Notes: generated from the letters alone by a model not told the origin. Counted from the stretch's first letter, positions 51,673-62,701 are shown. The stretch: 64,000 nt of DNA from Symsagittifera roscoffensis (GCF_963678635.1 NC_087070.1:33867955-33931954), one strand, 5' to 3'. A program made the numbers and translations.

Positions 51673-52091
51673 TATGAAAATTTCATTAGCGAGAATAGGG
51701 CGTATTGATTGCAGTGGCCAAATTGTTCAGAGGAAGGAGCAAATAATAATTTCCGAAGAAGAGTTGTCTACGTTGAAGAGGTTTTTTCCAGTTATTGATC
51801 AATTTGTATACTTCCAGAGATTCAAGTTTATCAGAAATGTTAGCCAGCAAGCGAGGAGTATATCTTCCCGAACTAGTCTTAGTACCCAAACGTCAGCCAG
51901 GAGTTCAGATGGATCTAAACAGCAGTGAATTGCCAGATGAGATTAAGACGATTGTGAAAGAGGATACTGTGAAGAAAATAATGTACTACAAAAAAACTGC
52001 AAATATCCCAGCAAACTTTGTTTTAGAAATGCATGACATAAATGATAGAGATTTCACACGTTATGAAATTTTTTACTGTTCTCAAAAGTAA
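51587..52091 (+). pseudogene. Polinton 2 region with a further PC4-like segment and an unknown protein
   Basis: The first part (DMKISLARIGRIDCSG, QIIISEEELSTLKRFFPVI) looks PC4-like. The second (ELPDEIKTIVKEDTVKKIMY, DRDFTRYEIFYCSQK) is unrecognised. Whether these are one gene or two is unclear. Confidence 0.4.
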
Positions 52092-52162
52092 TTTAATTTT
52101 TACAAGCTTCATTCACAGAGAGAAAAAGTCTAACACAGTCTGTAGAATAAATAATTTCTCAA

Positions 52163-52447
52163 ATGTCAGAAGCAACAACAGCAGTAGATGAACCTGACGC
52201 AACATTAGTAACAGAGTTTGTTTATAACGAGACAAACAGTGAAAAAAAATCATGGAAATTTTGTAACAATGTAACTTTGCCAAGGTCTGAAGTAGTTTTT
52301 GTTGCGCAAATGGTAGTAATTCTAATTTTACTAACTTTCTGCATTCTCAAACTTTCTTTCACTAAATTAAGTTGCAAAGAAACGTCAGTTTGGTTCTCGA
52401 TTTTATCAGGCTTGGTTGGTTACGTACTACCAAACCCAAGAATATGA
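52163..52447 (+). CDS. Polinton 2 two-pass membrane protein
   Basis: 94 residues with hydrophobic segments VVFVAQMVVILILLTFCIL and VWFSILSGLVGYVLP. Homologous to 36279-36542. The stop overlaps the ATPase start as ATGA, as in element 1. Confidence 0.8.
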   Translation: MSEATTAVDEPDATLVTEFVYNETNSEKKSWKFCNNVTLPRSEVVFVAQMVVILILLTFCILKLSFTKLSCKETSVWFSILSGLVGYVLPNPRI

Positions 52448-53145
52448 ATAAAGTGATTGATACTTCGACAACAATTTTTATGGCGATAGTGGGACCTTCA
52501 GGATCCGGTAAAACTGAGTTAATTTTGAAACTTCTGATGGGAAATACTTTTTACCCTAAATTTGGAACCGTTCTATATCTTTACAAAGAGATGCAACCTG
52601 CATTCTCAGAAAAAGTGTCTTCTCGCGAAGTGAATGTGGAGTTCATGAAATTCGACGGATTCGAATCTGTGAGAAAATTAGAAAATGTTCTTCTAGTTTT
52701 CGATGATTCATGTGAAGACATCTAAAATGACAAGGAATTTGTTAGGTTAGCGACAACGGGTAGACATAGAGGGATAGATGTAATATATGTTAAGCATAAC
52801 TTGTTTCAACAAAGTCGATGGTCGCGTACGATTGATTTGAACACTTCACACATCATTCTGTTCAAATCGCCTCGCGACGTTCAGCAACTAGATCTTTTAG
52901 GAAGACAATTGAATGTATCAAAATTTTTGAGAAACTGTTACGAATTAGCTACCAGAGACTCTTTTGGACATCTTCTAATCGACTTGGACCCCCGTACATC
53001 AGATTGTTTGAGATATGGTTCAAATATCACACCACCTGGGCCAACAGTTTTTTATTTACCCTTATCTGAAGCAGAAACTACTCCAATCACAAATGAAAAA
53101 GAAAAACTTATCTATTCTGCGGCATATGGTACAACTGAAACCTGA
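52444..53145 (+). pseudogene. Polinton 2 packaging ATPase
   Basis: Walker A is VGPSGSGKTELILKLL and Walker B is LLVFDDSCEDI. HIILFKSPRDVQQLDLLGRQ and FGHLLIDLDPRTSDCLRYG follow, matching element 1 motif for motif. FtsK/HerA-type packaging ATPase. Broken. Confidence 0.9.
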
Positions 53146-53398
53146 CCAGCTAAGAAGATTAATTAGAAAAACTTCAAACCGTGAGATCATAACACTTATT
53201 TGTGAATGTTTGCTCAATGTAGTCAATGGAAACGTACCCGTTAAAATCGCAAACATCGAACGATTCGAGACAGCATACAAATACTTAATAACTCCAAAAA
53301 CCAGTGTTGTCAAAAAACGTGCGATTATTTTGAGTAAAGAAGGCTTCCATTTAGTTCGACAAATACTTTATTTTTGTTACAAGTACCTCACAACTTAA
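53130..53398 (+). CDS. Polinton 2 small basic conserved protein
   Basis: Contains LKPDQLRRLIRKTSNREI, ICECLLNVVNGNVPVKIANI and VVKKRAIILSKEGFHLVRQI. The pattern I-x-E-C-x-x-N-(I/V)-x-x-G-N-V-P and the basic K-K-R-x-x-L end are shared by a widespread Polinton protein of unknown role, found here between ATPase and integrase. Confidence 0.65.
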
Positions 53399-53965
53399 TG
53401 ATGACTGCTGAAGAATTCATTCTAAGTCCGAAACACTTATATGTTAAAGAGCAGCCACATGCTGCACGTGTTCTTCATGATAATAATATTAAACATAAAA
53501 TGCTCAACTGTCCTATCTTAACCGGCTTAGACCCCAATTACCTCCACAAACTAGTAAGACTACTGCAACGAAGGAAACATTTACGGATAATGTTGAGCCC
53601 CAACAAGAACAGCTTAAACTGTTAACGGACGATGAAGAAGTACCGGTCGAACGTGTTAAAGACGAAATACTAGAAGAGAAACACAATAGACAGACCGAAA
53701 GCATTTTAGGACAGTTACAAGTTTTAGAAGACAAAAAATTTGTTAGAGCAAAAACCGTACTTGAAATCATAGAAAATTCAGAAAGAGTAACCATAAACCG
53801 TGACAATGAGGTGATATATGTAGATAAAGTACCAACAGGACTTAAAGCTACAATATTTTTATACGACATACAACAACCAACAAAAAAATTACACAATCCG
53901 GCGTTCATTAACATTTTAACTGCTCTCAACTTGAATGAAAACCTGGTAATAAATCGAAATGCCAA
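53398..53965 (+). pseudogene. Polinton 2 conserved protein before integrase
   Basis: Recognisable pieces are EEFILSPKHLYVKEQ, RVTINRDNEVIYVDKV and FINILTALNLNENLVINRNA. They match the element 1 gene at 37499-37909 in position and ending. The central part is Glu/Lys-rich. The function is unknown. Broken. Confidence 0.55.
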
Positions 53966-55179
53966 ACACGCGGTTCAGTCAGCGCCTATTAACGCTCAAG
54001 AGAAACGAGAACCCGGACTCTCAAGAACCCGCTCAACGTCGCCCACTTGGCAGGAAAAAAGTAGTGCAAACCTTAAGAGAAGTAAAAAACACAAACGAAA
54101 AAGTCTCAGCGGTAATAGAAAAACCTAAAACCAAAAACGTGAAAAAGAGTCAGAAGAAGGCTCTGACTCATACGGAACGCCCCATAACGATTCAGATTCT
54201 CCAAGGTCAGAAAAGACGAAGGCGCAAACAAAACAATGGGAAAATTACCAAGATTGAAGAAAAATTGTTGAAAACTAAATACAGTGACAAAGGTCCCGCG
54301 TTATTTGGTAGTGTGAACAACTTGATAAAAGCAAGCAATTTTTCGCGAAAGAAAGCTAAACATTTCCTTCATACTGAACCTGCTTACACGAAATATCGAA
54401 CTGTGATCCGAAAAACCCCGCGACTCAAGGTCATAGTTTACGATATCGATGAAATCTGGTCATTAGATCTGGCCTTTGTTGATAAACTTGCCCAGTACAA
54501 CCATGATGTTAAGTATCTGCTTGTTGCAGTTGACTGCATGTCCCGCTATCTCAGAGTACAACCCTTGAAATCAAAGTATGCTACTACAACAGCAGAAGCG
54601 TTCAAACTAATGATAACGACAAAACAACCGGAAAAAGTATGGATGGACAAGGGCACAGAGTTTAAAGGGTCCTTCGAAGCATTATGTAAAAAGAAAGGCA
54701 TAAACACATATAGCACAGAGAGCGAGAAAAAGTCCGCATTCGCTGAGAGAAATATCCGTTCCTTGAAAAATCTTATTTATAAGTACTTGGAGGATAAATG
54801 GACTTACTCATACATTGACAAATTGCAAGATTTTGTCAATGCAATTAATTCGAGAACAAATCGTGTCACAAATCTTGCACCAATTAAAGTAACTAAAAAA
54901 GATGTTCCTCGCCCGATTTCATTAAGAGCAGAACAGTCTTTGAAGTTAGTTCGACGTCCAAAGCTTTATGTTGGTGATTATGTTAGACTTGCCAAAGTAG
55001 ACATACGTTTTCGCAAGGGTTACAAACAATCGTTCACCGATGAAGTGTTTGAAGTTTTTGACATACCAACACGAAATCCCCCAACATACAATTTGATTGA
55101 TTCTAACAGAGAACCGATTGAGGGAAAATTTTACGAGTCTGAACTAATTCGCGTTCTGGAGAAGGACAATCATGACTGA
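53959..55179 (+). CDS. Polinton 2 integrase (rve)
   Basis: 406 residues, apparently whole. A basic N-terminal extension precedes a helix-turn-helix-like region (GPALFGSVNNLIKASNFSRK). The DDE core follows: IWSLDLAFVDKL, YLLVAVDCMSRYLRVQPLKS, VWMDKGTEFKGSFEALCKKK, SAFAERNIRSLKNLIYKYL. The C-terminal SH3/chromo-like tail is LYVGDYVRLAKVDIRFRKGY and GKFYESELIRV. Its stop overlaps the penton-like start. Confidence 0.94.
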   Translation: MPNTRFSQRLLTLKRNENPDSQEPAQRRPLGRKKVVQTLREVKNTNEKVSAVIEKPKTKNVKKSQKKALTHTERPITIQILQGQKRRRRKQNNGKITKIEEKLLKTKYSDKGPALFGSVNNLIKASNFSRKKAKHFLHTEPAYTKYRTVIRKTPRLKVIVYDIDEIWSLDLAFVDKLAQYNHDVKYLLVAVDCMSRYLRVQPLKSKYATTTAEAFKLMITTKQPEKVWMDKGTEFKGSFEALCKKKGINTYSTESEKKSAFAERNIRSLKNLIYKYLEDKWTYSYIDKLQDFVNAINSRTNRVTNLAPIKVTKKDVPRPISLRAEQSLKLVRRPKLYVGDYVRLAKVDIRFRKGYKQSFTDEVFEVFDIPTRNPPTYNLIDSNREPIEGKFYESELIRVLEKDNHD

Positions 55180-56065
55180 GGGCACTTCCAACAGCCTTTT
55201 CACCCATAATGTTCCCCCTTCCTTCACAATTACCCTAGTTTCATCTGCATCAATGAACGTTTTTAAAGATAACACTCTGGCCAACTTCAAAAATCTCCTG
55301 AGTGAAGAAATAAATTTGCAAGGTGAATGGAGAGTAGCAGTTACAGAAATTACCTTCCCTACTCAGATAAACAACGTAACTGACAACAACATTGTGTACT
55401 ACAAAAAAGATCGGGTTATAGCAAGCATTAAATTTGAGAAAGACAAGATCTCCAGACCTTACCTTGGAGAAACAGCAAAAACAACAAAAGGAGAATATAC
55501 GAGCATTGATCAAATACTGGACGAGATTCGTCGAAAGACAGAATTAGAGAAATTGGATTACGTAATAGATCCAATAACCAAACATCTTTCCTTATGGCTG
55601 CATTATTGGTAAGGTATAACTTTTTCAAGCCCGCAAATTCCTAGTCTACTTGGATTCAAAGGCGTCAGAGATGGAACTGGTTATCATATAGGTTACAAAC
55701 AAGGAAGCACGAAACATAGCACATTCTCTACCCAAGATCTTATTGCTGACTATCCCGTTGATGTATGCGCTGGTACTCAGCTTATGTTTATTTATCTGGA
55801 CATAACTCATTATCAAATAGTCGGAGACACAAAAGCACCCCGTTTACGAGTCATTGATACAAATCGTCGAGTGAAAAACGGTTACGCATGTACAATTGAA
55901 CCGAATCATCGTAAAGTGTTTAGTAATTTGGATTTTAAAAAACTTTTGGTCAATAATATTTCCAATATTTCTGTGAACTTGCGCACAGAAACTGGAGGAC
56001 TTGTTCCTTTCGCTGGAGGGGGAAAAGTTGTTCTGACTTTGAAATTTCAAAAGTTTAGCAATTGA
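55172..56065 (+). pseudogene. Polinton 2 penton-like minor capsid protein
   Basis: Near the start PPSFTITLVSSASMNVFKDN and LSEEINLQGEWRVAVTEITF repeat the element 1 pattern. HYQIVGDTKAPRLRVIDTN and LVPFAGGGKVVLTLKF close it. Family call as for 38849-39678. Broken. Confidence 0.65.
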
Positions 56066-56070
56066 TCAAA

Positions 56071-56475
56071 ATGGATTCATATTACCACAACCAAGCAAAC
56101 CTACCACATTTCTCGGGGCATTATAGACAACGAGGCAGTGGCTTCGGTGCATTAGCCTTGGGAATAGGAAGAGTCGCACTTCCACTGGCTCGAAAATTTG
56201 TGATATGCGGCTAAAAAAATCGGAAAAGAACTACTTCTTCAGGCAGCTCCAGAACTGATAGAAGTTGCAACAAAAAGAAAAAGTCCTAAGCAGGCACTCA
56301 AAAGCACCGTTAGAAAAACAATCAAAAAGCAAGTAGGAGGAGGAAGTAGATCTCGGAAAAGTCATCCGAAAAGAACGACAGCGTTTAAACGAAAAACCAG
56401 ACGCGTCATTCCCAGAAAGCGAACTGCACAGAGAAGTCTCTCCGATTTCTTTACAAGGGTTAAAAATGATTTCTA
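56071..56475 (+). pseudogene. Polinton 2 Gly/Arg-rich core protein
   Basis: Starts with LPHFSGHYRQRGSGFGAL, corresponding to FPIFRGHARQRGRGFGAL in element 1, then a strongly Lys/Arg-rich C-terminal part. Likely DNA-binding or core role. Broken. Confidence 0.6.
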
Positions 56476-57781
56476 ATTTAATCCCGAGTGAAGCAACTCA
56501 CAGCTCCTTGGACTTATTTGAGAAACCGCCTTTACTTGTCACTTTTGAAAATGCATTCACCCAAAAAATTGGACCTTCCTACTCTCCTGATGGTCCTATG
56601 CTCGAGTTTGAAGTACTCGGCGACAGAAATAATTTCATCGATCTTCAACGTACTAGTTTGGAAATAGTTGCACGAATTGTTCGAAGCAATGGAAACGTGC
56701 TTCGAACGCATGCTACAGAGGCGGCAAACAGAGATACGCCGTAATTTGTTAACAATCCTTTATCTTCATTATTTTCTGAGTGTACACTGTCTCTGAATGG
56801 TGAAAAAATATCAACTACCAATGCTAATTTTGCCCATAAAAGCTTTATTGAGACCGAGTTTTCATACGGTAATGATGCCAAGAAAACATGGTTGGCTTGT
56901 CAAGGTTATTATTATGAAGAAAATCCATCAGCCATTGACGGCGCTGGAAGGAGAGCTGATGATGTTACGGAGCGTAAAGGTCTCGTTGCGGCCTCGAGCG
57001 AGCTGAAGCTATTTGGTAAAATTGCTTGCGACTTTTTGTCGTGTGACAAGCATCTACTTAGCGGTGTGACAATAAGATTGTCTCTTAGACGTTCTCCTAA
57101 TGATTTTGTTGTCATATCTGAAGATGCAGCTAAACACTACAAGGTCCAAATAATCGAAGCTAACCTCTATGTCAGAAAGATGACTGTGACTGACTATGTT
57201 CTCTCATCAATAGAAAAACTTTGTTGAAGAACCCGGCAATTTACAATTACATCGAAGTAGTACCAAAAACGTTTCTCGCAACTGCAGGAGTACAAAGCTG
57301 GCGACAAGAGGATGTTTTTGCAAAAGAACCTGTTCGAAGAATGATAGTAGCAATGAGCATAAACGAAGCATATTTGGGTACTAATAGAACAAACCCTTTT
57401 CATTACCAGAAATTTGGGTTGAATGAGATCATTGTGTACAGAAACGGTCTACCCATTGCCGGAACTCCCATCTCAACATCAGACAATAAAAGAATTTATT
57501 ACAATACGCTTGAGGCTCTTGATTTTGTTTTAAACACTAGTCATGGAATCAGTCTCGCTAATTATGATAATCATTATATTGTGGCTTTTGATCTCACGTC
57601 TACTCAGGAGGCTTCACACGATTTTATTCATCCTGAATTGACCAATTGCACTATTTCGCTCGAACTCAAGTTTGACGCAGCTCTCGGTAATAACGTCGAG
57701 TTATTGTTTATGGGAGAGCGTGCATCAACAGTTTATGTGCGTTCAGATAGAAAAATTACCAAAAACACTCTTATGACCTAA
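56466..57781 (+). pseudogene. Polinton 2 major capsid protein
   Basis: MLEFEVLGDRNNFIDLQRTS is the capsid N-terminal signature. Later segments GYYYEENPSAIDGAG, LKLFGKIACDFLSCDKHLL, VRRMIVAMSINEAYLGTNRT and NHYIVAFDLTSTQEA parallel element 1 block by block. Double jelly-roll capsid family. Broken. Confidence 0.85.
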
Positions 57782-57788
57782 GATAGAC

Positions 57789-58226
57789 ATGGATAATCTT
57801 CAACTAGTAGAAATTATTAACCGTTGTAAACATTTGAAACATCGCTTTAGAGGTGTTTTTCCGGCAGATTTGCCATGCTCTTCAATACTGAAAAACGATA
57901 ATACGTTCATGATTATGAATGCCTCACCATCGGATCAACCTAGAACCCACTGGTTGCTTTTTGCTCAAGCTGGAGGACAGATATTCTTCGCAGATCCTCT
58001 AGGTAAACGATTATGTGATTATCCCCTCGTGTACAAGAATATGCGACGTACAATTCACGAGGGAAATCAACTACTGTTGAAAAAACCAATACAATCAGCT
58101 GATTCAGTGTTATGCGGACTTTATTGTATTTATGTTGCTCATGTTATAATTACAAACAAATTTCCAATAGGTTTCAAACTTAATGATCATGATTTGATAA
58201 GATTTGCCAAACATATGTTATTCTAA
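57789..58226 (+). CDS. Polinton 2 adenain-like protease
   Basis: 145 residues, apparently whole. THWLLFAQAGGQIFFADPLG supplies the His and Asp/Glu region, and SADSVLCGLYCIYVAHVI supplies the Gln/Cys box of adenovirus-type cysteine proteases. Expected to mature the capsid. Confidence 0.88.
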   Translation: MDNLQLVEIINRCKHLKHRFRGVFPADLPCSSILKNDNTFMIMNASPSDQPRTHWLLFAQAGGQIFFADPLGKRLCDYPLVYKNMRRTIHEGNQLLLKKPIQSADSVLCGLYCIYVAHVIITNKFPIGFKLNDHDLIRFAKHMLF

Positions 58227-58320
58227 ATTAATTTATTGATGTTTTTGTAAAATTTATAAATTCGTTTTTTTTTTTCAATTGATTCTTATTAACAACAAAA
58301 TTTTTTTTCTGCAAGTTTAT

Positions 58321-58440
58321 GTGAACCGCGAAAAGTTTCATATCAAGTCCTTCGAAATAATAAGGCATGGCCGTTTGGTTTAAGGGGCAATAGCTAACCC
58401 GGCGTTGCTCGTCGCTACGCTCCTCGGAAACGCCTTCCGC
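58321..58440 (+). repeat. Inverted repeat, left arm (about 110 bp)
   Basis: Includes TCCTTCGAAATAATAAGGCA, TGGCCGTTTGGTTTAAGGGG and TAACCCGGCGTTGCTCGTCG. The reverse complement of 61900-62010 matches almost base for base over about 100 bp. The arm also holds a short GGCGTT...AACGCC dyad. Confidence 0.9.
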
Positions 58441-58492
58441 TTGTGTAGTAACATTTTTTTTTTGATATACAAGAGCGAAAGAAAACCAATAT

Positions 58493-59119
58493 TTAAAACT
58501 TGAATTTCTTCTCCATGATAAATTTCACAAACAAAGTGTTTGAATCAATTTCCATACAACCATACCCACTTAAAATTATGTCAATTATTTTAGAAAACTC
58601 AGCAGCGTTTTCACCATTCAAAATATTAGTAAAGCGTTCAATTGTTACGTTAGTAATCAGGTCAGTTTGAGTTTGAACAGATTTAGTCTGCGAGCCGAAG
58701 CAAACTTGAGGCAATCGTCTGCAAACTGGAACACCACTAACATCTAAGTTGTTGATGGAGTTATAATTCACAGCTATTTTCAGTTTTTCCATCAGAGGGC
58801 CAGACAATTCATAGTTGGAGCAACCGAAAATTAAATATTTGAATGTAGAGAGAAGACAAGGAACAACGAAGGCTTTTGAAGTCATCTTGTTAAGTAAATC
58901 GGTAGACTCTTTCGTAAATTCGACCAGCACATGATAATGTTTTTCGTTGTCAATCGAATGGTTGCAAAAATCTAATTTATTCGAATGGGAGGATACTGCA
59001 AAATTTGCTTTTGAAGCGAAGCCTGAAAAGTTGGGTTCATGATTCAGGATGAAAAATTTGTAATTTTTACGGAACTGTTTGAAATAATCAGGGGATTGCT
59101 CATACATTGCTTCAACCAT
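58493..59119 (-). CDS. Polinton 2 conserved early protein with HYH motif
   Basis: 208 residues. A KHYHVLVEFTK motif lies at about residues 60-70, preceded by a hydrophobic strand (YKFFILNHE) near 20-28. The C-terminus IIDIILSGYGCMEIDSNTLF is shared with element 1 33443-34026. A His-hydrophobic-His strand after an N-terminal strand resembles HUH Rep endonucleases, but this is suggestive only. Confidence 0.6.
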   Translation of the reverse strand: MVEAMYEQSPDYFKQFRKNYKFFILNHEPNFSGFASKANFAVSSHSNKLDFCNHSIDNEKHYHVLVEFTKESTDLLNKMTSKAFVVPCLLSTFKYLIFGCSNYELSGPLMEKLKIAVNYNSINNLDVSGVPVCRRLPQVCFGSQTKSVQTQTDLITNVTIERFTNILNGENAAEFSKIIDIILSGYGCMEIDSNTLFVKFIMEKKFKF

Positions 59120-59156
59120 TGCTTTGAAGTTTCAATCGAATAACGAGTTGATAATA

Positions 59157-59516
59157 TTACACAACCCGACAGTTATCATCGTTTTCACTTTCGCATTCCT
59201 TTTCAGAGCATGAAGATTTTTTAGATTTGTTTCGCTTTTTTCTAAGTTTTTCAGTCACGTCGCAGTTTTTTGCTTTCGTCAACCTTTTGATTTTTGTATA
59301 ATTGTGCGCCAAGGACTCGAATTCACCAGTTGACAAAGTTATTCCTTGTCGATACTTGAAAGTTCCCTCTTCGTCTTTTTTGTACAATTTGATAGTTATG
59401 TAAGTACCGGTCTGTGCGAATGTTTTTGCACCGACTCTAACTAAACGTTTATCTTTCGAAGATATATCCCTAAAATCATCGAAATAGTCTACATCCGTGT
59501 CAAGAGAAGCGTACAT
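59157..59516 (-). CDS. Polinton 2 PC4-like ssDNA-binding protein
   Basis: 119 residues. MYASLDTDVDYFDDF parallels MYSRKDTSPNYLEFS of element 1. One PC4-like module follows at residues 28-80 (KRLVRVGAKTFAQTGTYITI, KLYKKDEEGTFKYRQGITLS, TGEFESL), then a Lys-rich and acidic tail. This is the clearest PC4-type match in the window (strand, acidic strand, G-x-x-L-S-x-x-E-F). Confidence 0.7.
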   Translation of the reverse strand: MYASLDTDVDYFDDFRDISSKDKRLVRVGAKTFAQTGTYITIKLYKKDEEGTFKYRQGITLSTGEFESLAHNYTKIKRLTKAKNCDVTEKLRKKRNKSKKSSCSEKECESENDDNCRVV

Positions 59517-59519
59517 TAT

Positions 59520-60142
59520 AAATGAATAACAACCAACTGGTTTTTAGTGTGGAACGTTGAAGAATGACTGATCACAGTATACGAGACAGATCATGCGCTC
59601 CCAAAGTAAAAATGTAGGTGATAACGTTTACGAGCGCCCTAAGCCATATTGATAATACTTAATCACCAAGGATATAATTTCTTTAACGATAAACCTCTTT
59701 TTATATGGGTATTTAGTTACTTTTTCCCCCGGCTATACTCTAAAAATCTTCTAGTGTCATTTATTGTGACGGTTATTTTAATGACTGCTATGAATCATGG
59801 TAATGAATTTCTAACAGCATAACAAAGAATTTCTGGCAAACTATCATGAAAACTTGATTTTGAGTGCTTTCGCCCGTAGCCACTATAATAAAGCTATCAC
59901 ATAAATCTAAGAAATCGGGTTTTCACATTAATTCCTAACATGACCTAAGGCGTCATGCTTAAAAGAATGAATAAAATTTGATAGCCTCGCCTAAAAAGTT
60001 ATTAGCTTTGACTTAATTGAACTATGCCACCTCTTTCCTAATCTCATTCTTATTAATAAACTTTTCATACTTTTCATTCTCTCAATTTCATTTCGGTAGT
60101 TCAGTCATTTCATTTTAACAAAACTTTAAACCTCTTCAAGTC
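59520..60142. other. Spacer between divergent early genes of Polinton 2
   Basis: AT-rich spacer between the leftward PC4-like gene and a rightward gene. It is probably a two-way promoter region. No CCAATCAG copies like those of element 1 are seen. Confidence 0.4.
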
Positions 60143-60457
60143 ATGACTAGTCCTTTACAAATAATCTCAGTGTCTGATCGAGAAAGAACAATTATCTACC
60201 AAACATACACGAGAGAGTCGATTGCAGTCATCCATCAACAGAAAGAGAGAGTCTCTCCGTCTACAGCAAGTCCGTTCAATGACTTGGCTCCCCGAAAAAA
60301 CGACGAGAATCAAAACGAGGAATGGACTACAAAAAGTCATATCATGCTACCGAACTACCTCCTTGATCACATCGATCTACATAGACAGAATCGAAAACGA
60401 ATGTACGAGACTTGCACTATTCACGAGAGCTATCCGGCATTTAAAAGACGGAGATAA
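60143..60457 (+). CDS. Polinton 2 early protein, unknown
   Basis: 104 residues, polar, with a basic C-terminal end (YPAFKRRR). No family recognised. It lies inside the inverted-repeat segment. Confidence 0.4.
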   Translation: MTSPLQIISVSDRERTIIYQTYTRESIAVIHQQKERVSPSTASPFNDLAPRKNDENQNEEWTTKSHIMLPNYLLDHIDLHRQNRKRMYETCTIHESYPAFKRRR

Positions 60458-60519
60458 ACTACACAACCTCGCTCGAGCAGTCTCCAAGAAAAATTCTCTT
60501 CGCGTATGACTGCGAGTCA

Positions 60520-60786
60520 ATGCCGTTGTATGAAAATCAGGAGGGATGTATTCGTGATTATGCAGAGCGCGAAGCGTACTGGAATATTCCGACAGCAATG
60601 TCTCCCGAGTCGTTTGTTAGGGGAGCAGTTTCAACTCCAGAACAATCAACTTCCTATTCGGATGCTCGGGTTTCATCTAGTGCGGAGACAATTGATCTAG
60701 TCACCCCAGATCTCATTCAAGGCACTCCTCCAAATGCAGCTTGCTATGCGCCAAAAAAGAGAAAACTACAGTTTCGAGGTTTCTAA
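60520..60786 (+). CDS. Polinton 2 acidic/Ser-rich early protein, unknown
   Basis: 88 residues with SSAETIDLVTPDLIQGTPPN and a basic end KKRKLQFRGF. Similar in layout to the element 1 protein at 32191-32685 (TIDEDEG, TPQNTPP). Possibly the C-terminal half of a longer gene that starts near 60143. Unresolved. Confidence 0.4.
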   Translation: MPLYENQEGCIRDYAEREAYWNIPTAMSPESFVRGAVSTPEQSTSYSDARVSSSAETIDLVTPDLIQGTPPNAACYAPKKRKLQFRGF

Positions 60787-61034
60787 TAACTTAAACAAAA
60801 AACTTTCCTTTGTTTCAAATATTATTCCAAGGTTTTATATTTTCATTTTTGTTTGATTTGACTTCTAAGCTGTTTTAACATTACTGTGTGTATATTTTTT
60901 GTCTCAGTTTTTATTTTGCTTAATAGATCAATTAAAGTTTTGCCCCCTAAAGTTTTCAGCAAAATGTTAGAGAAAAACTAGAAAAAAATCACAAATCGAG
61001 AATAATTTTACGCTAAAATTGTTGTTTGAGAAAG

Positions 61035-61038
<4 letters not shown>

Positions 61039-61065
<27 letters not shown>
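61039..61065 (+). repeat. GA microsatellite
   Basis: About thirteen GA dinucleotides in a row. Confidence 0.95.
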
Positions 61066-61068
<3 letters not shown>

Positions 61069-62701
61069 ATACACTTGCTCAGTAGTGAACCCCATTTGGA
61101 ATATCCTTTTCGGGATATTGCTTTCTTTTCAAAAGAAAGGTAAATATGGAAGGGTCCAACATTTTCTTGTTGGTAGTCCAACCATATTTATTTGGCTTTT
61201 TTATCAAACACTCTCTGTCCTCTCTCTCATCATAATTTGTGCCCGGTGGGGTTAGCCAGGTCTTACGCAAAGTAACAGAGAGTGTTTTAAGCCATAAATC
61301 TGCATTATATTACATTCATATACATGTTTTGGGTGTAAAACGGACAATTTTTTGGTAAAAATGTGAAAAAAAAATTTACGTTTTTTTTCAAAAAATGAAC
61401 ATGACCCTTAACCCTGCTCAGAAATTCATGGCAAATTGATTGAGGGTAGTTTCAATGGATTTGGAGAGAAAAAAATTTTTTCCTAATTTTTTTTTTCAAT
61501 ATTTTCACAAAAATCAGATTTTCTCAAAAAATCACAACTTTTTAAGCGTCTACTCTCATTGATTGGGCTATAATTGTTTTTTTTTTTAATTTCTACGCTT
61601 GTCCTAATTACGTATCAGATAGCTCCTAAAAATTTCAAACCACGTTCACTTGAATTTAAAACGAGAACGAATAATTCAAGCTAAAAATGAAGGAAAAAAG
61701 AAGTTAAAAAATTAAATTTTTTTAAATTTCGAACTTGACCAGTAGAACTGTGCTCGAGGTCCCACAAAACTTACTGGTTTTTTTGTTGATAGATTTAAAA
61801 GACACTTTTTTAAACATTACTTTTCCTTTTTTCACAACATAAAAAGTTTGAGGTTTTCCTTTATTTTGAAAAAAAAAATTTCACTTGAAATTACAGAACG
61901 GGAGGCGTTCCCGAGGAGCGTAGCGACGAGCAACGCCGGGTTAGCTATTGCCCCTTAAACCAAACGGCCATGCCTTAATATTTCGAAGGACATGATATGA
62001 AATGTTTCACGGGACACTGAATGACATGAAGGAAAATTTGATTCCGATATCTTTTACACATTCAAATGACAATCTATGCTTATCATGCGGTAACTATCAA
62101 GGTTTCAAATTTGCAAAATTTTCATTTTTTAAGTTTACTATTTTATTTCAACTTAATTAGTTAGTTGAGGGCTTTACTTTCTGAATACTTTTATCTCATG
62201 TTTCTACTTTTTATTATACCTATTTACGCAAACCAAGAAGTGGGCTTGAAATCATTAGGAAATTACTGTTTCACGGTTAAAATTAGTCAGAAAAAGTTTT
62301 AGGCTCTATCTGAATCATTCTAAGCTTTAAATTTTGTAATTTAGTGCTGAAATGTTCATTGAAAGTTTAAACCAGTCCCCTAAAAAATGCCAAAACTTTA
62401 TCGCTAACCCTTAAAATTAACAGCAAAAGTTTGAGGCTGTAAATGAATCAGTTTTTAGTATACAAAACCCCTGCACTTGAGCAGAGTGATGAGACATTTA
62501 GAGCTTAAAGCTAGAATAAACCCTGTTTTTGGAAAGGAAAGTACTTATTGTCAAGACGGCGAAGTATAATTCTCGTTAATGGCTTCTACTTGCCCTTAAC
62601 CGCAAAGTTTTTTGGTGCTAGTCACTTCTCGCTTTTGCTTTTTCATAACCAGTTCTACTTCTTGAAATTTTCCTGAATTACTTCAGTAACTTCAACAAAC
62701 A
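61066..62701. other. Noncoding region of Polinton 2 before the polymerase gene
   Basis: Holds the right inverted-repeat arm and AT-rich sequence with many A/T runs. No gene is supported. The polymerase promoter is expected near the right side. Confidence 0.5.
61900..62010 (-). repeat. Inverted repeat, right arm (about 110 bp)
   Basis: Mirror of 58321-58440 (CGACGAGCAACGCCGGGTTA, TGCCCCTTAAACCAAACGGC). Together the arms enclose about 3.5 kb with the early genes. Confidence 0.9.

Noticed and set aside
61079-61270. Small - strand gene of 63 codons
   Set aside because: No counterpart in element 1, no recognisable motif, and it sits in noncoding sequence next to a microsatellite.
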